A stretch of DNA of 64,000 nt from CAWIJK01 sp963836375 (GCA_963836375.1 CAWIJK010000002.1:372001-436000), one strand, 5' to 3'; positions 24,871-34,344 are shown, counted from the stretch's first letter. Notes: generated by a model from the letters alone, not told the origin. A program made the numbers and translations.

Positions 24871-24885
24871 GACTACAATCCTAAT

Positions 24886-24903
24886 TATATAACAGAAGAT
24901 ATA
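24886..24903. promoter_or_regulatory. Candidate TetR operator in divergent promoter region
   Basis: TATAT (24886-24890) and ATATA (24899-24903) form a short inverted repeat with 8 bases between, in a conspicuously AT-rich 55-base gap between the divergent TetR and monooxygenase genes. It is the best palindrome there but is short. Confidence 0.35.
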
Positions 24904-24925
24904 CATCTGAGCCGGGAGGCGACAA

Positions 24926-26285
24926 GTGAAATTCGGCGTCTTCTACGAGCATCAGCTGCCCCGGCCCTGGGACGACGGCTCCGAGCGGAGAATCCTCGAG
25001 CAGGCGATCGAGCAGGCCGAGCTCGCCGACCGGTTGGGGATCGACTACTTCTGGGAGGTCGAACACCACTTCTTGGAGGAGTACAGCCACTCCAGCGCAC
25101 CCGAGGTGTTCTTGGCTGCGCTCTCCCAGCGCACACGACGAATCCGTCTGGCCCACGGGATCGTCCAGACGCCGCCACCGTTCAACCACCCGGCGCGTAT
25201 CGCCGAGCGGCTGGCCACACTCGATCTGCTTTCAGGCGGCCGGGTCGACTTCGGCACCGGCGAGTCGTCCTCTGAGGCCGAGCTGGGCGGGTTCCTCATT
25301 GATCCCGCCGACAAGCGCCGCATGTGGGAGGAGGGGCTCCAGGTCGCACTTCGCTGCATGACCGAATCCCCCTTCACCGGCCACCGGGGTGAGTTCGTCA
25401 CCATGCCCCCCCGCAATGTCGTTCCGAAGCCGATGCAGAAACCCCATCCGCCGGTTTGGGTGGCCTGCTCGCGTTCGCGAGACGATCCATCTGGCTGCGC
25501 AGCACGGCATCGGTGCCCTCGCCTTCGCGTTCTTCGATCCCGAAGAGGCGCAGCACTGGGTCCAGGACTACTACGCGACCCTCGAGACCGAGGGGATACC
25601 GATCGGCGACGCCGTGAATGCCAATCTCGCCACCGTGACCACCTTCTTCTGTCACCGTGACGAGGACGAGGCCATTCGACGGGGCTCGGAGGGGGTGAAC
25701 TTCCTCGGCTACTCCCTCGGCCACTACTACGTCTTTGGTCGCCACGTTCCCAACCAGACCGATCTGTGGTCCGACTACCAGCGACGCCGGGCCGAGATGG
25801 GGTACGACCCCACGGTGGCGCGGTCAGCGCAACACGACGCTTCTCGACTCGGGGCCAAGGCGGTGCAGGAGGGCGTGAGCGGCCTGCGGGGGGCCATCGG
25901 AACCCCTGAACAGGTGCGGGACTATCTGCGCCGCTATGAGGCCTTCGGAGTGGACCAGGTCATCCTGGCCAGCACGGCCGGCAAGAACCGCCACGACGAC
26001 ATCATGGAGAGCCTCGAGCTCTTCGGCACCGAGATCCTGCCGGAATTCAAGGACCGCCACGACGAGGCGGAGGCGCGCAAAGACCGGCGATTGGCACCGA
26101 TCATCGAGAAGGTCATGGCAAGAAAGCCCGAGTCCGACCATCCTCCGATCCCGCCCGGCTATGAGATCCCGGCGATCCCGCGAGCGGAGGCCGACCGCGG
26201 TGAGTCGGAGAAGTTCCACGCCTGGCTCGACGACTACGCCGAACGGGTCGCCGCGGGCGAGGATGTCAGCCGGCGCCTGGCGTAG
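24926..26285 (+). pseudogene. Luciferase-like flavin/F420 monooxygenase, one frameshift
   Basis: GTG at 24926 follows a GGGAGG site. The first frame encodes MKFGVFYEHQLPRPW through PHPPVWVACSR; the second resumes with RETIHLAAQHGIGALAFAFF and runs to 26285, together a normal ~452-residue luciferase-like monooxygenase. The shift is one extra T in GCGTTCGC near 25473-25475; deleting it restores TGCTCGCGTCGCGAGACG. Domain content: N-terminal barrel with HHFLEEYSHSSAPEVFLAAL, LSGGRVDFGTGES, and C-terminal EQVRDYLRRYEAFGVDQV. It may be inactive, or the T may be a sequencing error because everything else is intact. The divergent TetR probably controls it. Confidence 0.85.
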
Positions 26286-26371
26286 GTTCGGGGTATGGCG
26301 ATGCAATGGGTGGATCCCGTGACGGCTCTGGAGGCCGCCGCCGTTCTGGGCACCGTGGCGACGATGGAACG

Positions 26372-26830
26372 GTGAGTGTCCGGCTGAGCAGGGCGGAGGC
26401 GTGGGCCGAACTCGCGGCGGCCCACACGGGCATTTTCACCACGCTCCGCGCCGATGGAGTCCCGATCACCTTGCCGATCTGGTTCGTAGTGATCGACGGG
26501 AGGATCTACCTGAGCGGCCCCGCGGACACCAAGAAGGTCGCCCGGGTCCGCCGCGATCCCCGATGTTCGTTCCTCGTCGAGTCCGGTGAACGGTGGTCCG
26601 ACCTCCGGGCTGTGCTCGTCACCGGCCGGGCGTACCTGGTCAGCGATCCAGCCTTGCTCGAGCGGGTGGCCGAGGCGCTCGACGCGAAGTACCGCTCCCA
26701 CCGGACCGCGCGTTCGGAGATGCCCGCGCCCACCCGTCGGCACTATGAAGATGCCGATCGGGCGACGATCGAGATCCGGCCCGACGACCGCATCCTGAGT
26801 TGGGACAACGCAAGGCTGGGTCTGAGTTGA
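26372..26830 (+). CDS. Pyridoxamine 5'-phosphate oxidase-fold protein
   Basis: 152 residues from GTG 26372 (also open to 26306). Split-barrel flavin/F420-binding fold: GIFTTLRADGVPITLPIWFVVIDGRIYL at about 20-47, then KKVARVRRDPRCSFLVE at about 53-69 and the AVLVTGRAYLVSD strand. Related actinobacterial proteins use F420 or FMN for reductions. The GTG overlaps the stop of a 26-codon leader frame (26295-26375, GTGA-type junction), which may couple translation. The gene is in line with the monooxygenase upstream. Confidence 0.82.
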   Translation: MSVRLSRAEAWAELAAAHTGIFTTLRADGVPITLPIWFVVIDGRIYLSGPADTKKVARVRRDPRCSFLVESGERWSDLRAVLVTGRAYLVSDPALLERVAEALDAKYRSHRTARSEMPAPTRRHYEDADRATIEIRPDDRILSWDNARLGLS

Positions 26831-26867
26831 CGGGCGGGGGCCGCCCGCGTCCCTCCGGCCGAGCGGG

Positions 26868-28004
26868 TCAACCCTTCGGGAGGCCCAGCGCGTGCTGGGC
26901 GATGATGTCGCGTTGGATCTCCGATGTCCCGCCGGCCAGGGTGCCGGCGACCGACCGCAGAACGTCGCCGACCCAATCACGCTCATCGGCGCCCGAGGTC
27001 ACGGTGCCTGCGGCTCCGTCGAGGTCGAGGCCGATCTCGAGAAGGTCCTGATAGAGCTCCGAGGTGGCGAGCTTCATGAGCAGCGTCTGCGGACCGCGAC
27101 CGGTCATCGAGCGAAAGCCGAGTGCCCGAAGGCAGAAGACCTGCTCGTAGGCCTGGGTGATCTGTTGTCGGGCCAGGGGGTCCCGGCTCAGTCCTCGTCG
27201 ATGGCCCATGGTCCTCAGGTCGTCGATCACCCGCTCGAGGCGCGCCACGGCCTCCATCCACATGCTCGACCGTTCGTGTCCGAGAGATCCCTGCGAGACA
27301 CGCCACCCGTCGTTTAGGTCTCCCAGGAGCCGGTCAGCAGGCACCTCCACGTGGTCGAAGAACACCTCGGCGAATTCGGACAGCCCACCCATGTTGCGCA
27401 AGGGGCTCACCGAGACACCGGGGGAATCCATCTCGATGATGAGGGCGCTGATCCCAGCGTGGCGCGGCTGGTCGGGGTCGGTGCGGACGTAGCACAGGCA
27501 TTTGTCGGCGATGGGCGCGTAGCTGGTCCAAACCTTCTGTCCGGTGACAACGAAACGGTCGAGGTGGACGTCCGCCCGAGTGCGCAGAGACGCCAGGTCG
27601 GATCCGGCGTCGGGTTCGCTCATGCCGATGCACCAGATGGTGTCGCCACGGATGGCTGGCGGTGCCCAGGACTGCTGGACCGGGGAACCAAACTGCAAAA
27701 GACTGGGGGCGGCGATGCCGTAGCCTGGGAAGTGCAGCGAGCGGGGAAGGCTTCTGCGAGCCATCTCCTCGAGATAGAGGGCCGTCTGGACCGCAGTGGC
27801 GTTCCTCCCACCGAGATGAGGTGGATACGAGGGGACCATCCAACCATGGTCGAAAAGGCTGGCTTGCCAGCGCCGAGCCCATTCGGGCACGTGGGTCGTC
27901 ACGTCAATCTCGCCATGCTCCGCCTCGGGGGGCGCCTGGTGATCGAGAAAGTCGCAGAGTTCTACCCGGAAGCGTCGTTCGTCAGCGCTCCACCTCAGGT
28001 CCAT
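26868..28004 (-). CDS. Acyl-CoA dehydrogenase
   Basis: 378 residues from ATG 28004. FAD flavoenzyme oxidising acyl-CoA at the alpha-beta bond. N-terminal helical domain, then the mid-domain CIGMSEPDAGSDLASLRTRA near 125-145 and VVTGQKVWTSYAPIADKC, then the C-terminal helices with GHERSSMWMEAVARL and the ending LAGGTSEIQRDIIAQHALGLPK, typical of the family. The position of the catalytic Glu cannot be fixed by eye. It is convergent with the PNPOx-fold gene. Confidence 0.9.
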   Translation of the reverse strand: MDLRWSADERRFRVELCDFLDHQAPPEAEHGEIDVTTHVPEWARRWQASLFDHGWMVPSYPPHLGGRNATAVQTALYLEEMARRSLPRSLHFPGYGIAAPSLLQFGSPVQQSWAPPAIRGDTIWCIGMSEPDAGSDLASLRTRADVHLDRFVVTGQKVWTSYAPIADKCLCYVRTDPDQPRHAGISALIIEMDSPGVSVSPLRNMGGLSEFAEVFFDHVEVPADRLLGDLNDGWRVSQGSLGHERSSMWMEAVARLERVIDDLRTMGHRRGLSRDPLARQQITQAYEQVFCLRALGFRSMTGRGPQTLLMKLATSELYQDLLEIGLDLDGAAGTVTSGADERDWVGDVLRSVAGTLAGGTSEIQRDIIAQHALGLPKG

Positions 28005-28619
28005 GACATCCCTCGAGTCAGAGGTCGGACGTCGAAACCCTCCATGACAAGCGACCTCCCCGACTCGGTGGCCCATGACCTAGCGCAGCTGACGCTCGGC
28101 GGCTGGGATCGTAGACGACGTCGGCCTTCGGGTCCGGCGTCCTCGGCGGCACATCCGGCGCCGCCTGCGGGGGAGGGGGAAGGCCTTGGCCGCCAGGAAC
28201 TGTCCACCCCAGGGGAGATCGACAGGGAACTTCATGGCGACACCTCGTCCGCCCGAGCGGAACCTAAGGTAGGTACTCGGGCTCGTGGCTCGTGGCTCGT
28301 GGCTCCGGGCAGCCGGGCGGAGGCCCGGTGTCGTGGGAGGTCGGTTGCCGTGGTGCCATGAGCCCGTCGCATCACGGCCAGGGAGGTCAAGGGCCAGAGC
28401 GACTGTGCGGGATAAGCATGCCCAGCTCATCCCGGCGGTTGCCTGGGTTCGAATGGCGATGGAAGGGCAGCTTCGAAAGAATCCTTGGTCCATGCGCACA
28501 ACTCGATGTTCTCGGGAGTCTCGACAAGTGAGTTCGCTCGACGTGCACAGGTGTTCGTGGCATGGTCCGGTGGAATTGGACCCAATCGTGAAGGTACGAA
28601 TCTGATGAAAGGTAATCAA
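28005..28619. other. Intergenic stretch, possible small minus-strand frame
   Basis: No recognisable gene. A 51-codon minus-strand frame (28235 down to 28080) starts MKFPVDLPWGGQFLAAKAFP behind a GAGGTG site, then turns Arg-rich, perhaps a broken gene start. The heptamer GGCTCGT is repeated three times in tandem at 28280-28300. Confidence 0.35.
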
Positions 28620-29348
28620 ATGACACTCCTTGGTGCCTCGGCATCGGGAACCTGGCGGGCGATCCTCATGTTCGCGGTGGTCGCTGCCTCGGTTGTTGGC
28701 ACTACCGTTGGGGCCGGAGCAGCGACGAAGGAACCATCAGCTGCGGCTGCCAGCGCTCTCGCCGCGGCTGCACGCGCCACTCAGGACGCCTCCAGCTTCA
28801 CCCTCTCTGAGGTGAGCAACGACGCAACCGCCCTCAGCCCGATCCCCGGATCGCTTTCGATCCGGGCGATCTACCAGGCTCCCAACAGAGCGTCGGCGGT
28901 CGTGACCCAGCTGGGCCGAGGCACGGCCGTCCTGTCCTGCGGAGCCAGGTCCTGCAGCAGTTCCAAGATGGTGGGGATCGGAACCCGTCTCTTCGCTGGA
29001 CCGGCGAAGGGCACGACCAATTCCTCCCTCGTTCTGGTGCCCCAAGGATCCGGCTTCGACGCCCTCAAGAGCTACTTGATGTACCCGCTGACCGAGCTCG
29101 AGTCCGCCCGCGATGTCACGCGTGCCGGCCAAGTCTTCACGGCGCGCACAGCGGGAACGACCTACCTCCCGGCGTCTCGTGGAAGCTCCACGCAGACGGG
29201 TTTTACCACGATTGCAACTGCCCGCGTCGCGGGCGGCCATGTCGTGGCCGTCACCTACAAGCAGCTAGCGGCTGCTGGCGCCTCCCTGGCGTCCATCCGG
29301 GCGACGTACTCGAGGATCGGTACCTCTCCGCCCGTCGAGGCTCCGTGA
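28620..29348 (+). CDS. Secreted hypothetical protein
   Basis: 242 residues from ATG 28620, chosen for the AAAGG site 7 bases upstream; ATG 28605 is in frame. Signal peptide: AILMFAVVAASVVGTTVGAGAA. The mature part begins with Ala-rich helix (ASALAAAARATQDASSFTL), then alternating strands (SIRAIYQAPNRASAVV, GTRLFAGPAKG, VFTARTAGTTYL, GHVVAVTYKQL), a layout like the LppX/LprG lipid-binding fold but without lipobox. Function unknown. Confidence 0.7.
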   Translation: MTLLGASASGTWRAILMFAVVAASVVGTTVGAGAATKEPSAAAASALAAAARATQDASSFTLSEVSNDATALSPIPGSLSIRAIYQAPNRASAVVTQLGRGTAVLSCGARSCSSSKMVGIGTRLFAGPAKGTTNSSLVLVPQGSGFDALKSYLMYPLTELESARDVTRAGQVFTARTAGTTYLPASRGSSTQTGFTTIATARVAGGHVVAVTYKQLAAAGASLASIRATYSRIGTSPPVEAP

Positions 29349-29603
29349 TCCCCGAGGAGGGCATCCGGCGTGGTGTCGTCCCCCGGGTGACGGGTGTGAG
29401 TCCGATCGTCGTGGCATCTCCCCGGTCGCGGCCGGTTTTCGACACCGGTGGTTCCCTCTCCAAGGTCAGCCACGGGCAGGTCGGAGCACCTGTCGGATCA
29501 GTACGACCCTGTCGGCGTCGAACGGTTAAGACCGATCTGGACCCGCTGCGTCTTCCCCCGGTTGACCCCGTTTTGGCGTCACGGATGGTTACGCTGCCCC
29601 GTC

Positions 29604-31436
29604 ATGACGACGTCCGGTAGCGGCGGGAGCAAGAGCCCCAGCCACCGCCGCCGGCATTTTCGGCGCAGGTCCACGGCGAGCGAGCAGGGCCTCAAGGAGC
29701 TGGGCGACCAGCTGGAGGGGTCAAGCGCCCCGGGTGGGGCCGGTTCAAGAAGCAGCCGGACCTCGGACACGGGTCCGGTGGCCAATGAGAGCGGGCTGAC
29801 GGCCCTCGGCGAACAGATCCGCCAGGCCGACACCCGTTCGAATCGACGGGCGGCGCGCCGAGGCGGGCACCGGCATCGTCTGCGGAACGGGATAGTGATC
29901 AGCCTGGCCGTTCTGCTGGTCCTCGTCGGTGCCGGTGCCGGCTACACCTATTATTTGACGCACGACCTTACCCGGATCAAGGTGAATGGCCTGAGCAGTG
30001 CATTTAGCGCTGGCCAGGAGGTTGGCAGCGAGAACATCTTGATGGTCGGCTCAACGTCACGCTGTGCGCTGAAGGTCCAGAATCTGGCCTACGGACTCTG
30101 TTCGGAGGGGGTGAACGGGGTCAACAGCGATGTGGTGATGATTCTCCACGTCGACGCGGCCACCCATCACCTGGCCCTGCTCTCGATTCCACGAGACCTT
30201 TTCATCCCCAACGCTCGCAGTACCGGGGCGAACAAGGTGGACGCCGGGCTCTTCGAGGGCATCAGTCAGTTGGTCGCGGCGATCGAAGAGGATTTCGGTA
30301 TCCCGATCCAGCACGCGGTGTCGTTGAATTTCGACCAATTCGCCAACATCGTGGACGCCTTGGGGGGCATCAACATGTCCTTCCCCGAATCGGTCTTCGA
30401 TGCCGAGTCGGGTCTGAACGTCCAGGCGGCCACCTGCGTCCACCTAAACGGGACCCAGGCCCTCGAGGTGGTGAGGGCCCGCCATCTGCAGTACGACGCC
30501 CCTGGGACGACCAGCACGTACGCCGAGGCGTGGCCGCAGGAGAACCTGAGTGATCTGGCCCGCATCCGCCGGGACCACGAATTCCTGCGTGTCCTCGCCT
30601 CGGCGGTGGCCAAGCGTGGATTGGACGACCCGCTCACCGATATCGACCTGATCAACTCGGTCAAGGCAGATCTGACCTTTGACCAGTCCTGGTCGGTGAA
30701 CGATATGGCCGACCTCGTGATCGCCTTCCATGCGGTGGACATCAATTCTGTTCCCCAGCTCACCCTGCCGGTTGCCGTGGTCACCGACCCCGATGGTTCT
30801 GGTGGTGGGCTCATGTACGAGGGTGGGAACTACGGCGACGTGGAATTCCCATCGCAGGGCGAGGACCAGAGTGTCATCGATCAGGTTCTCGGCATCGGAT
30901 CGTCCACGGATTCGATGACGGGGAATCCTCTCCCGGCGCCGGCGGCCGTCAAGGTATCGGTCATGAACGGCTCCGGTGCGTACAACCAGGCAAGTGACAC
31001 CGCGAGTGCACTCTCAGCCCTCGGGTTCGACACCGTCGGCGTTGGAGATCTGACCCCGACCGGCGATGTCGCCGAGACCGTCGTCTACTACGGCTCCAAG
31101 AGCGCGGCCACCGAGGCAGCAGCTGAGAGGGTGGCGCGGTCCATGACCGGCTCGGTCATCATGGCCTATGACCCCGGCCAGGTGGCCGATGGCGCCCAGG
31201 TCACCGTGGTCACCGGCACTCAGTTCGCCGTGAATCCGCCGGCGACGCCAGTCCCGACACCGTCGGTCGGCGGCTCAACGACCACGACGGCACCTACCAC
31301 GACGACCACGACGGCCTCCTCGTCGGCGGCAGTCGCTCCGCCGTCACCGGCCAGTACCGGACTGCAACCCTGGGATCCCCGGGCATGCCCGGCGGGAGCG
31401 ACACCCACTGCGCCCGTGGCCAATCCCACCTATTGA
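29604..31436 (+). CDS. LytR-CpsA-Psr (LCP) family ligase with LytR C-terminal domain
   Basis: 610 residues from ATG 29604. An N-terminal cytoplasmic Arg/Ser-rich region (~95 residues) precedes one transmembrane helix (IVISLAVLLVLVGAGAGYTYYL). The LCP domain follows: NILMVGST, SDVVMILHVDAATHHLALLSIPRDLFIP with the key Arg, GGINMSF, ALEVVRARHLQYD, DLARIRRDHEFLRVL. A LytR_C domain lies at about 450-540 (VKVSVMNGSGAYNQA), then a Thr/Pro-rich tail. LCP enzymes transfer undecaprenyl-linked glycopolymers to peptidoglycan (arabinogalactan or teichoic acid-like) on the outer face of the membrane. Family certain, polymer unknown. Confidence 0.9.
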   Translation: MTTSGSGGSKSPSHRRRHFRRRSTASEQGLKELGDQLEGSSAPGGAGSRSSRTSDTGPVANESGLTALGEQIRQADTRSNRRAARRGGHRHRLRNGIVISLAVLLVLVGAGAGYTYYLTHDLTRIKVNGLSSAFSAGQEVGSENILMVGSTSRCALKVQNLAYGLCSEGVNGVNSDVVMILHVDAATHHLALLSIPRDLFIPNARSTGANKVDAGLFEGISQLVAAIEEDFGIPIQHAVSLNFDQFANIVDALGGINMSFPESVFDAESGLNVQAATCVHLNGTQALEVVRARHLQYDAPGTTSTYAEAWPQENLSDLARIRRDHEFLRVLASAVAKRGLDDPLTDIDLINSVKADLTFDQSWSVNDMADLVIAFHAVDINSVPQLTLPVAVVTDPDGSGGGLMYEGGNYGDVEFPSQGEDQSVIDQVLGIGSSTDSMTGNPLPAPAAVKVSVMNGSGAYNQASDTASALSALGFDTVGVGDLTPTGDVAETVVYYGSKSAATEAAAERVARSMTGSVIMAYDPGQVADGAQVTVVTGTQFAVNPPATPVPTPSVGGSTTTTAPTTTTTTASSSAAVAPPSPASTGLQPWDPRACPAGATPTAPVANPTY

Positions 31437-31467
31437 CGGCCATCTTGGGCCTGGGATCGCCGGGACC

Positions 31468-32082
31468 GTGGCGTCGCGACGTATGGGAGAGGCCCTCTCG
31501 GCGACGCCCCGACCGCCGCGCGCGTGGGTCCCCGGGCTGATCGCGGGCGCGTCCGACGCCGATCCGACGACAGTGGTGGCCATCGCTGTCGTCGGAGCGA
31601 CCACACCGTACGGACTCTCATGGGTCGTCTTCTCGTCTTCGCGTCGTTGGGTCGTTCAAACCGTCGCTTCACGCCTGGGTACAGTGACCGGGAACGACCT
31701 GCAGAGCGTGGTCTGGCGCGCCTATGGGCGGCGGGCGCAAATCCTTGTGCTGGTTTCGCTGCTGGTGGTGAACAAGTTCACGGTGACCGCTGATCTGGCG
31801 GGGAGTGCCGCCGCAGTCGGCCTGCTCACCGGTGCGAGCTGGCGCTGGTTGGTTCTACCCTTGGCCGCGGCGCTGCGGCCACTGGCCGGAGCGGTAGCCG
31901 GTGGCCTGTTCGCGGTCGAACTGCTGGCGTCCGGCCTGGTGGTGCTGCCAGTCGTTGCCGCCACCTCGGCCTACGTCGTCGGCGCGCAGTCTGGGTGGCG
32001 CCGAGGGTTGTCGCTTCCCGTACTCGACGCCCGGCCTTCTAGGGGATCGGGGCCGGACTTGGGCGCGGTTAGGTGGGGGTGA
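31468..32082 (+). CDS. Truncated NRAMP-like divalent metal transporter
   Basis: 204 residues with GTG start (ATG 31483 also possible). The N-terminal half resembles NRAMP transporters: PGLIAGASDADPTTVV matches the helix 1 DPGN-like region (here SDADPTT), followed by RLGTVTGNDLQSVV and NKFTVTADLAGSAAAVGLL with the helix 3 metal-site neighbourhood. Full NRAMPs have ~400+ residues and 11 helices; only about five are here, and the frame ends in the tail of the ABC permease on the other strand. Probably a truncated gene, so function is doubtful. Confidence 0.65.
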   Translation: MASRRMGEALSATPRPPRAWVPGLIAGASDADPTTVVAIAVVGATTPYGLSWVVFSSSRRWVVQTVASRLGTVTGNDLQSVVWRAYGRRAQILVLVSLLVVNKFTVTADLAGSAAAVGLLTGASWRWLVLPLAAALRPLAGAVAGGLFAVELLASGLVVLPVVAATSAYVVGAQSGWRRGLSLPVLDARPSRGSGPDLGAVRWG

Positions 32083-33400
32083 GGGTCCCTCGACGACGCA
32101 CCAGGGAGTCGACGCTCACTGCGGCCAGGAGAACCAGGGCGGTGGCGATCTCGGTGCCGGCGGTGCTGATCCCGAGGAGTGCCAGTCCGTTGTAGACGGC
32201 GGCGATGACGATCCCTCCCAACAGGGCGTGGACGGGCTTGCCCCGACCGCCGAAGAGGCTGGCACCTCCGATGACCGCAGCGGCCACGGCGTAGAGCACG
32301 TAGGTGCCACCGTCATAGCCCACCGAGATGGATCCCAGCCGAGACATGTAGACAAGACCGGCCAGACCGGCCGTGAAGCCCGAGAAGGTGAAGGCGATCG
32401 TGCGGATCCGGGCCACCCGGATCCCGGCCCGGCGTGCGGCCTCGGGACTCGCTCCGATCGCATAGAAGTAGCGACCGGTACGTGTCCGGGAGAGGAACCA
32501 GGTCCACGCGGCCACAATGGCCAGCACGAACGGCACGACCCAGGGCACACCGCTCAAGGGAACCAGCACCCCGCGGTTGAGGTTGCAGATCACGACCAGT
32601 GCCGCGCCGGCGGCCCCCGCCACGACGATGCCGAGAATGGTGATACTCAGTGGAGGGGCGCTCAGCCCCTGTGCTCTGCGCCTGGCCGTCCTTGAGATCG
32701 AGAGGGCCGCGTACCCGGCCACCGCCACGATCAAGAGGACCCAGCTGAGTAGCGGACTCATGTTCGAGTTGACCAGCTCGTAGACGGGGGTGTTCGAGCT
32801 GAGACTGATCACCCCGCCAACAGCCCCCTTGTCCACGTCGAAGATGAAGATGAGCACACCGGCCCAGCCCAGCAACCCGGCCAGGGTGACGACGAACGAT
32901 GGGAGATGGAGCCTGGTGATGAGCGTACCCTGGAGTGCGCCAATCGCTGCGCTGGCCAGCAGGCCGATGATGACCCCCAACCACCACGGCCAGTTGTAGG
33001 GGGCCGAGATAAGGGCGGCGGTGATTGCGGCGCCGACGGCCCCGACGAAGCCCACCGACAGGTCGATCTCACTCAGGATCAAGGCAAAGATCTCGGCCAG
33101 CCCCAACAGGATGAAAAACCCCGCCTGCACGAAGAGGTTGACGATGTTGCCGGACGAAAGGAACTTCGGCTGCTGCACCTGGAAGATGATCACGATGAGG
33201 ATGAGGCCCGCCATGATGGGCAGGGCTCCACTCTCCCCATTGCGGATCCGCTTCCACCAGGCGACGAAGTACTCCCCCAAGGACCCGGCCAGGAGTTCGG
33301 GGGCCGCGGCGACGATCGCCGGCTCCGGAGTCAGGTCTGCCGCCTCCACCTCATCGTGGACCGGTTCGAGCGATTCCCGCAGATCCTCAGAATCGGTCAC
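32069..33400 (-). CDS. Sugar ABC transporter permease (XylH/RbsC type)
   Basis: 443 residues of the BPD_transp_2 family: ~60-residue cytoplasmic N-terminus, then ten or more helices (LPIMAGLILIVIIF, ILLGLAEIFALILSEIDLSVG, VVTLAGLLGWAGVLIF, ...). The conserved EIDLSVG and GGASLFGGRG motifs of carbohydrate permeases are present. It follows the ATPase gene with ATGA-like overlap (33397-33400) in an operon with the binding protein. With the XylF-like partner, the likely substrate is a pentose or similar sugar; this cannot be fixed from sequence. Confidence 0.92.
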   Translation of the reverse strand: MTDSEDLRESLEPVHDEVEAADLTPEPAIVAAAPELLAGSLGEYFVAWWKRIRNGESGALPIMAGLILIVIIFQVQQPKFLSSGNIVNLFVQAGFFILLGLAEIFALILSEIDLSVGFVGAVGAAITAALISAPYNWPWWLGVIIGLLASAAIGALQGTLITRLHLPSFVVTLAGLLGWAGVLIFIFDVDKGAVGGVISLSSNTPVYELVNSNMSPLLSWVLLIVAVAGYAALSISRTARRRAQGLSAPPLSITILGIVVAGAAGAALVVICNLNRGVLVPLSGVPWVVPFVLAIVAAWTWFLSRTRTGRYFYAIGASPEAARRAGIRVARIRTIAFTFSGFTAGLAGLVYMSRLGSISVGYDGGTYVLYAVAAAVIGGASLFGGRGKPVHALLGGIVIAAVYNGLALLGISTAGTEIATALVLLAAVSVDSLVRRRGTLTPT

Positions 33401-34227
33401 GATGACTCCGGGCTCGAGGTTTGACCCGCAGAGTCGCGGGGCGAGGTCCCGTCGGCGCCCGTCGCTCGGCTCGACCGCCCCGTGGTCATGAAGTCGACCA
33501 CGACCTGGCTGTCGAATTCCGACGCTGCTCCAACGGCCACCATTCGTCCGAGGTGGAGCACGGCGATTCGATCCGCGACTGCGAAGACGTCGTTCAGGTT
33601 GTGCGAGATCACCAGGACGGCGACGCCATGGTCTGCCAGCCTTCTGATCAGGTCGAGGACCATCCGGGTCTGGGCCACCCCGAGGGCCGCGGTCGGTTCG
33701 TCCATCATGACGAGCTTGGCGTTGGACATGACCGCCTTGGCCACCGCCACCGACTGTCGCTGACCCCCTGAAAGGGACTCCACTGGCTGGCGGATCGAGC
33801 GGATCGTGGTGACCGAGAGGTCGGTGAGGACCTTTCGGGCCGCTGTCTCCATCGCCCCCTCGTCGAGCATCCAGTGCCGCATGAGCTCGTGGCCCAAGTA
33901 CATGTTCTGGACGATGTCGAGGTTGTTGCAGAGAGCTAGGTCCTGGTAGATGGTCGTGATCCCCAGTACCTCGGCGTCTCGTGGCGAGTGCAGGTGAACG
34001 GGGTTCCCCTCCCAGATCAGCTGCCCCTCGTTCGGTTCCCAGAGACCGGCGATCGTCTTGACCAGCACCGACTTGCCGGCCCCGTTGTCGCCGGCCAGGG
34101 CCGTGACCTGGCCGAGTGGGAGGTCGAGGTCGACCCGGGTGATGGCCCGGACGGGGCCGAAATTCTTGCTGACCCCGCGCACGGAGAGGAGGGGAGTCGG
34201 GGACCCGGTCTCACCTTCTGTCGTCAT
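33397..34227 (-). CDS. Sugar ABC transporter ATP-binding protein
   Basis: 276 residues, a single nucleotide-binding domain, unlike RbsA/XylG, which are double. Walker A GDNGAGKS at 46-53, signature LSGGQRQSV near 146, Walker B LVMMDEPTAALG near 165, and switch His in VLVISHNLNDV. It lies between the binding protein and the permease, overlapping the permease start by 4 bases. FrcA-type single-domain ATPases of this size serve sugar importers and act as homodimers. Confidence 0.92.
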   Translation of the reverse strand: MTTEGETGSPTPLLSVRGVSKNFGPVRAITRVDLDLPLGQVTALAGDNGAGKSVLVKTIAGLWEPNEGQLIWEGNPVHLHSPRDAEVLGITTIYQDLALCNNLDIVQNMYLGHELMRHWMLDEGAMETAARKVLTDLSVTTIRSIRQPVESLSGGQRQSVAVAKAVMSNAKLVMMDEPTAALGVAQTRMVLDLIRRLADHGVAVLVISHNLNDVFAVADRIAVLHLGRMVAVGAASEFDSQVVVDFMTTGRSSRATGADGTSPRDSAGQTSSPESS

Positions 34228-34252
34228 GGAGCGAAACCCCTGGTGACCCGAT

Positions 34253-34285
34253 CCCGCCCCCCTCCCGAACTGGGAGGGGGGCGGG
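34253..34285 (-). terminator. 14-bp perfect hairpin between binding-protein and ATPase genes
   Basis: CCCGCCCCCCTCCC (34253-34266) pairs with GGGAGGGGGGCGGG (34272-34285) with loop GAACT. It sits after the binding-protein stop and before the ATPase start on the minus strand, where such hairpins partially terminate or protect mRNA so that binding protein exceeds ATPase. There is no U tract. Confidence 0.65.
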
Positions 34286-34344
34286 TCGTGGTCAGAAGAC
34301 TGCTCGGCACCTTGTGGGAACTTCCGAGCGGAGCCGGCCTCCCG

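Noticed and set aside
28440..28470. Possible attachment-site repeat of the tRNA-Gly 3' end (GGGTTCGAAT)
   Set aside because: Only about 10 bases match the T-arm of the tRNA, which occurs by chance and in any tRNA-like sequence.
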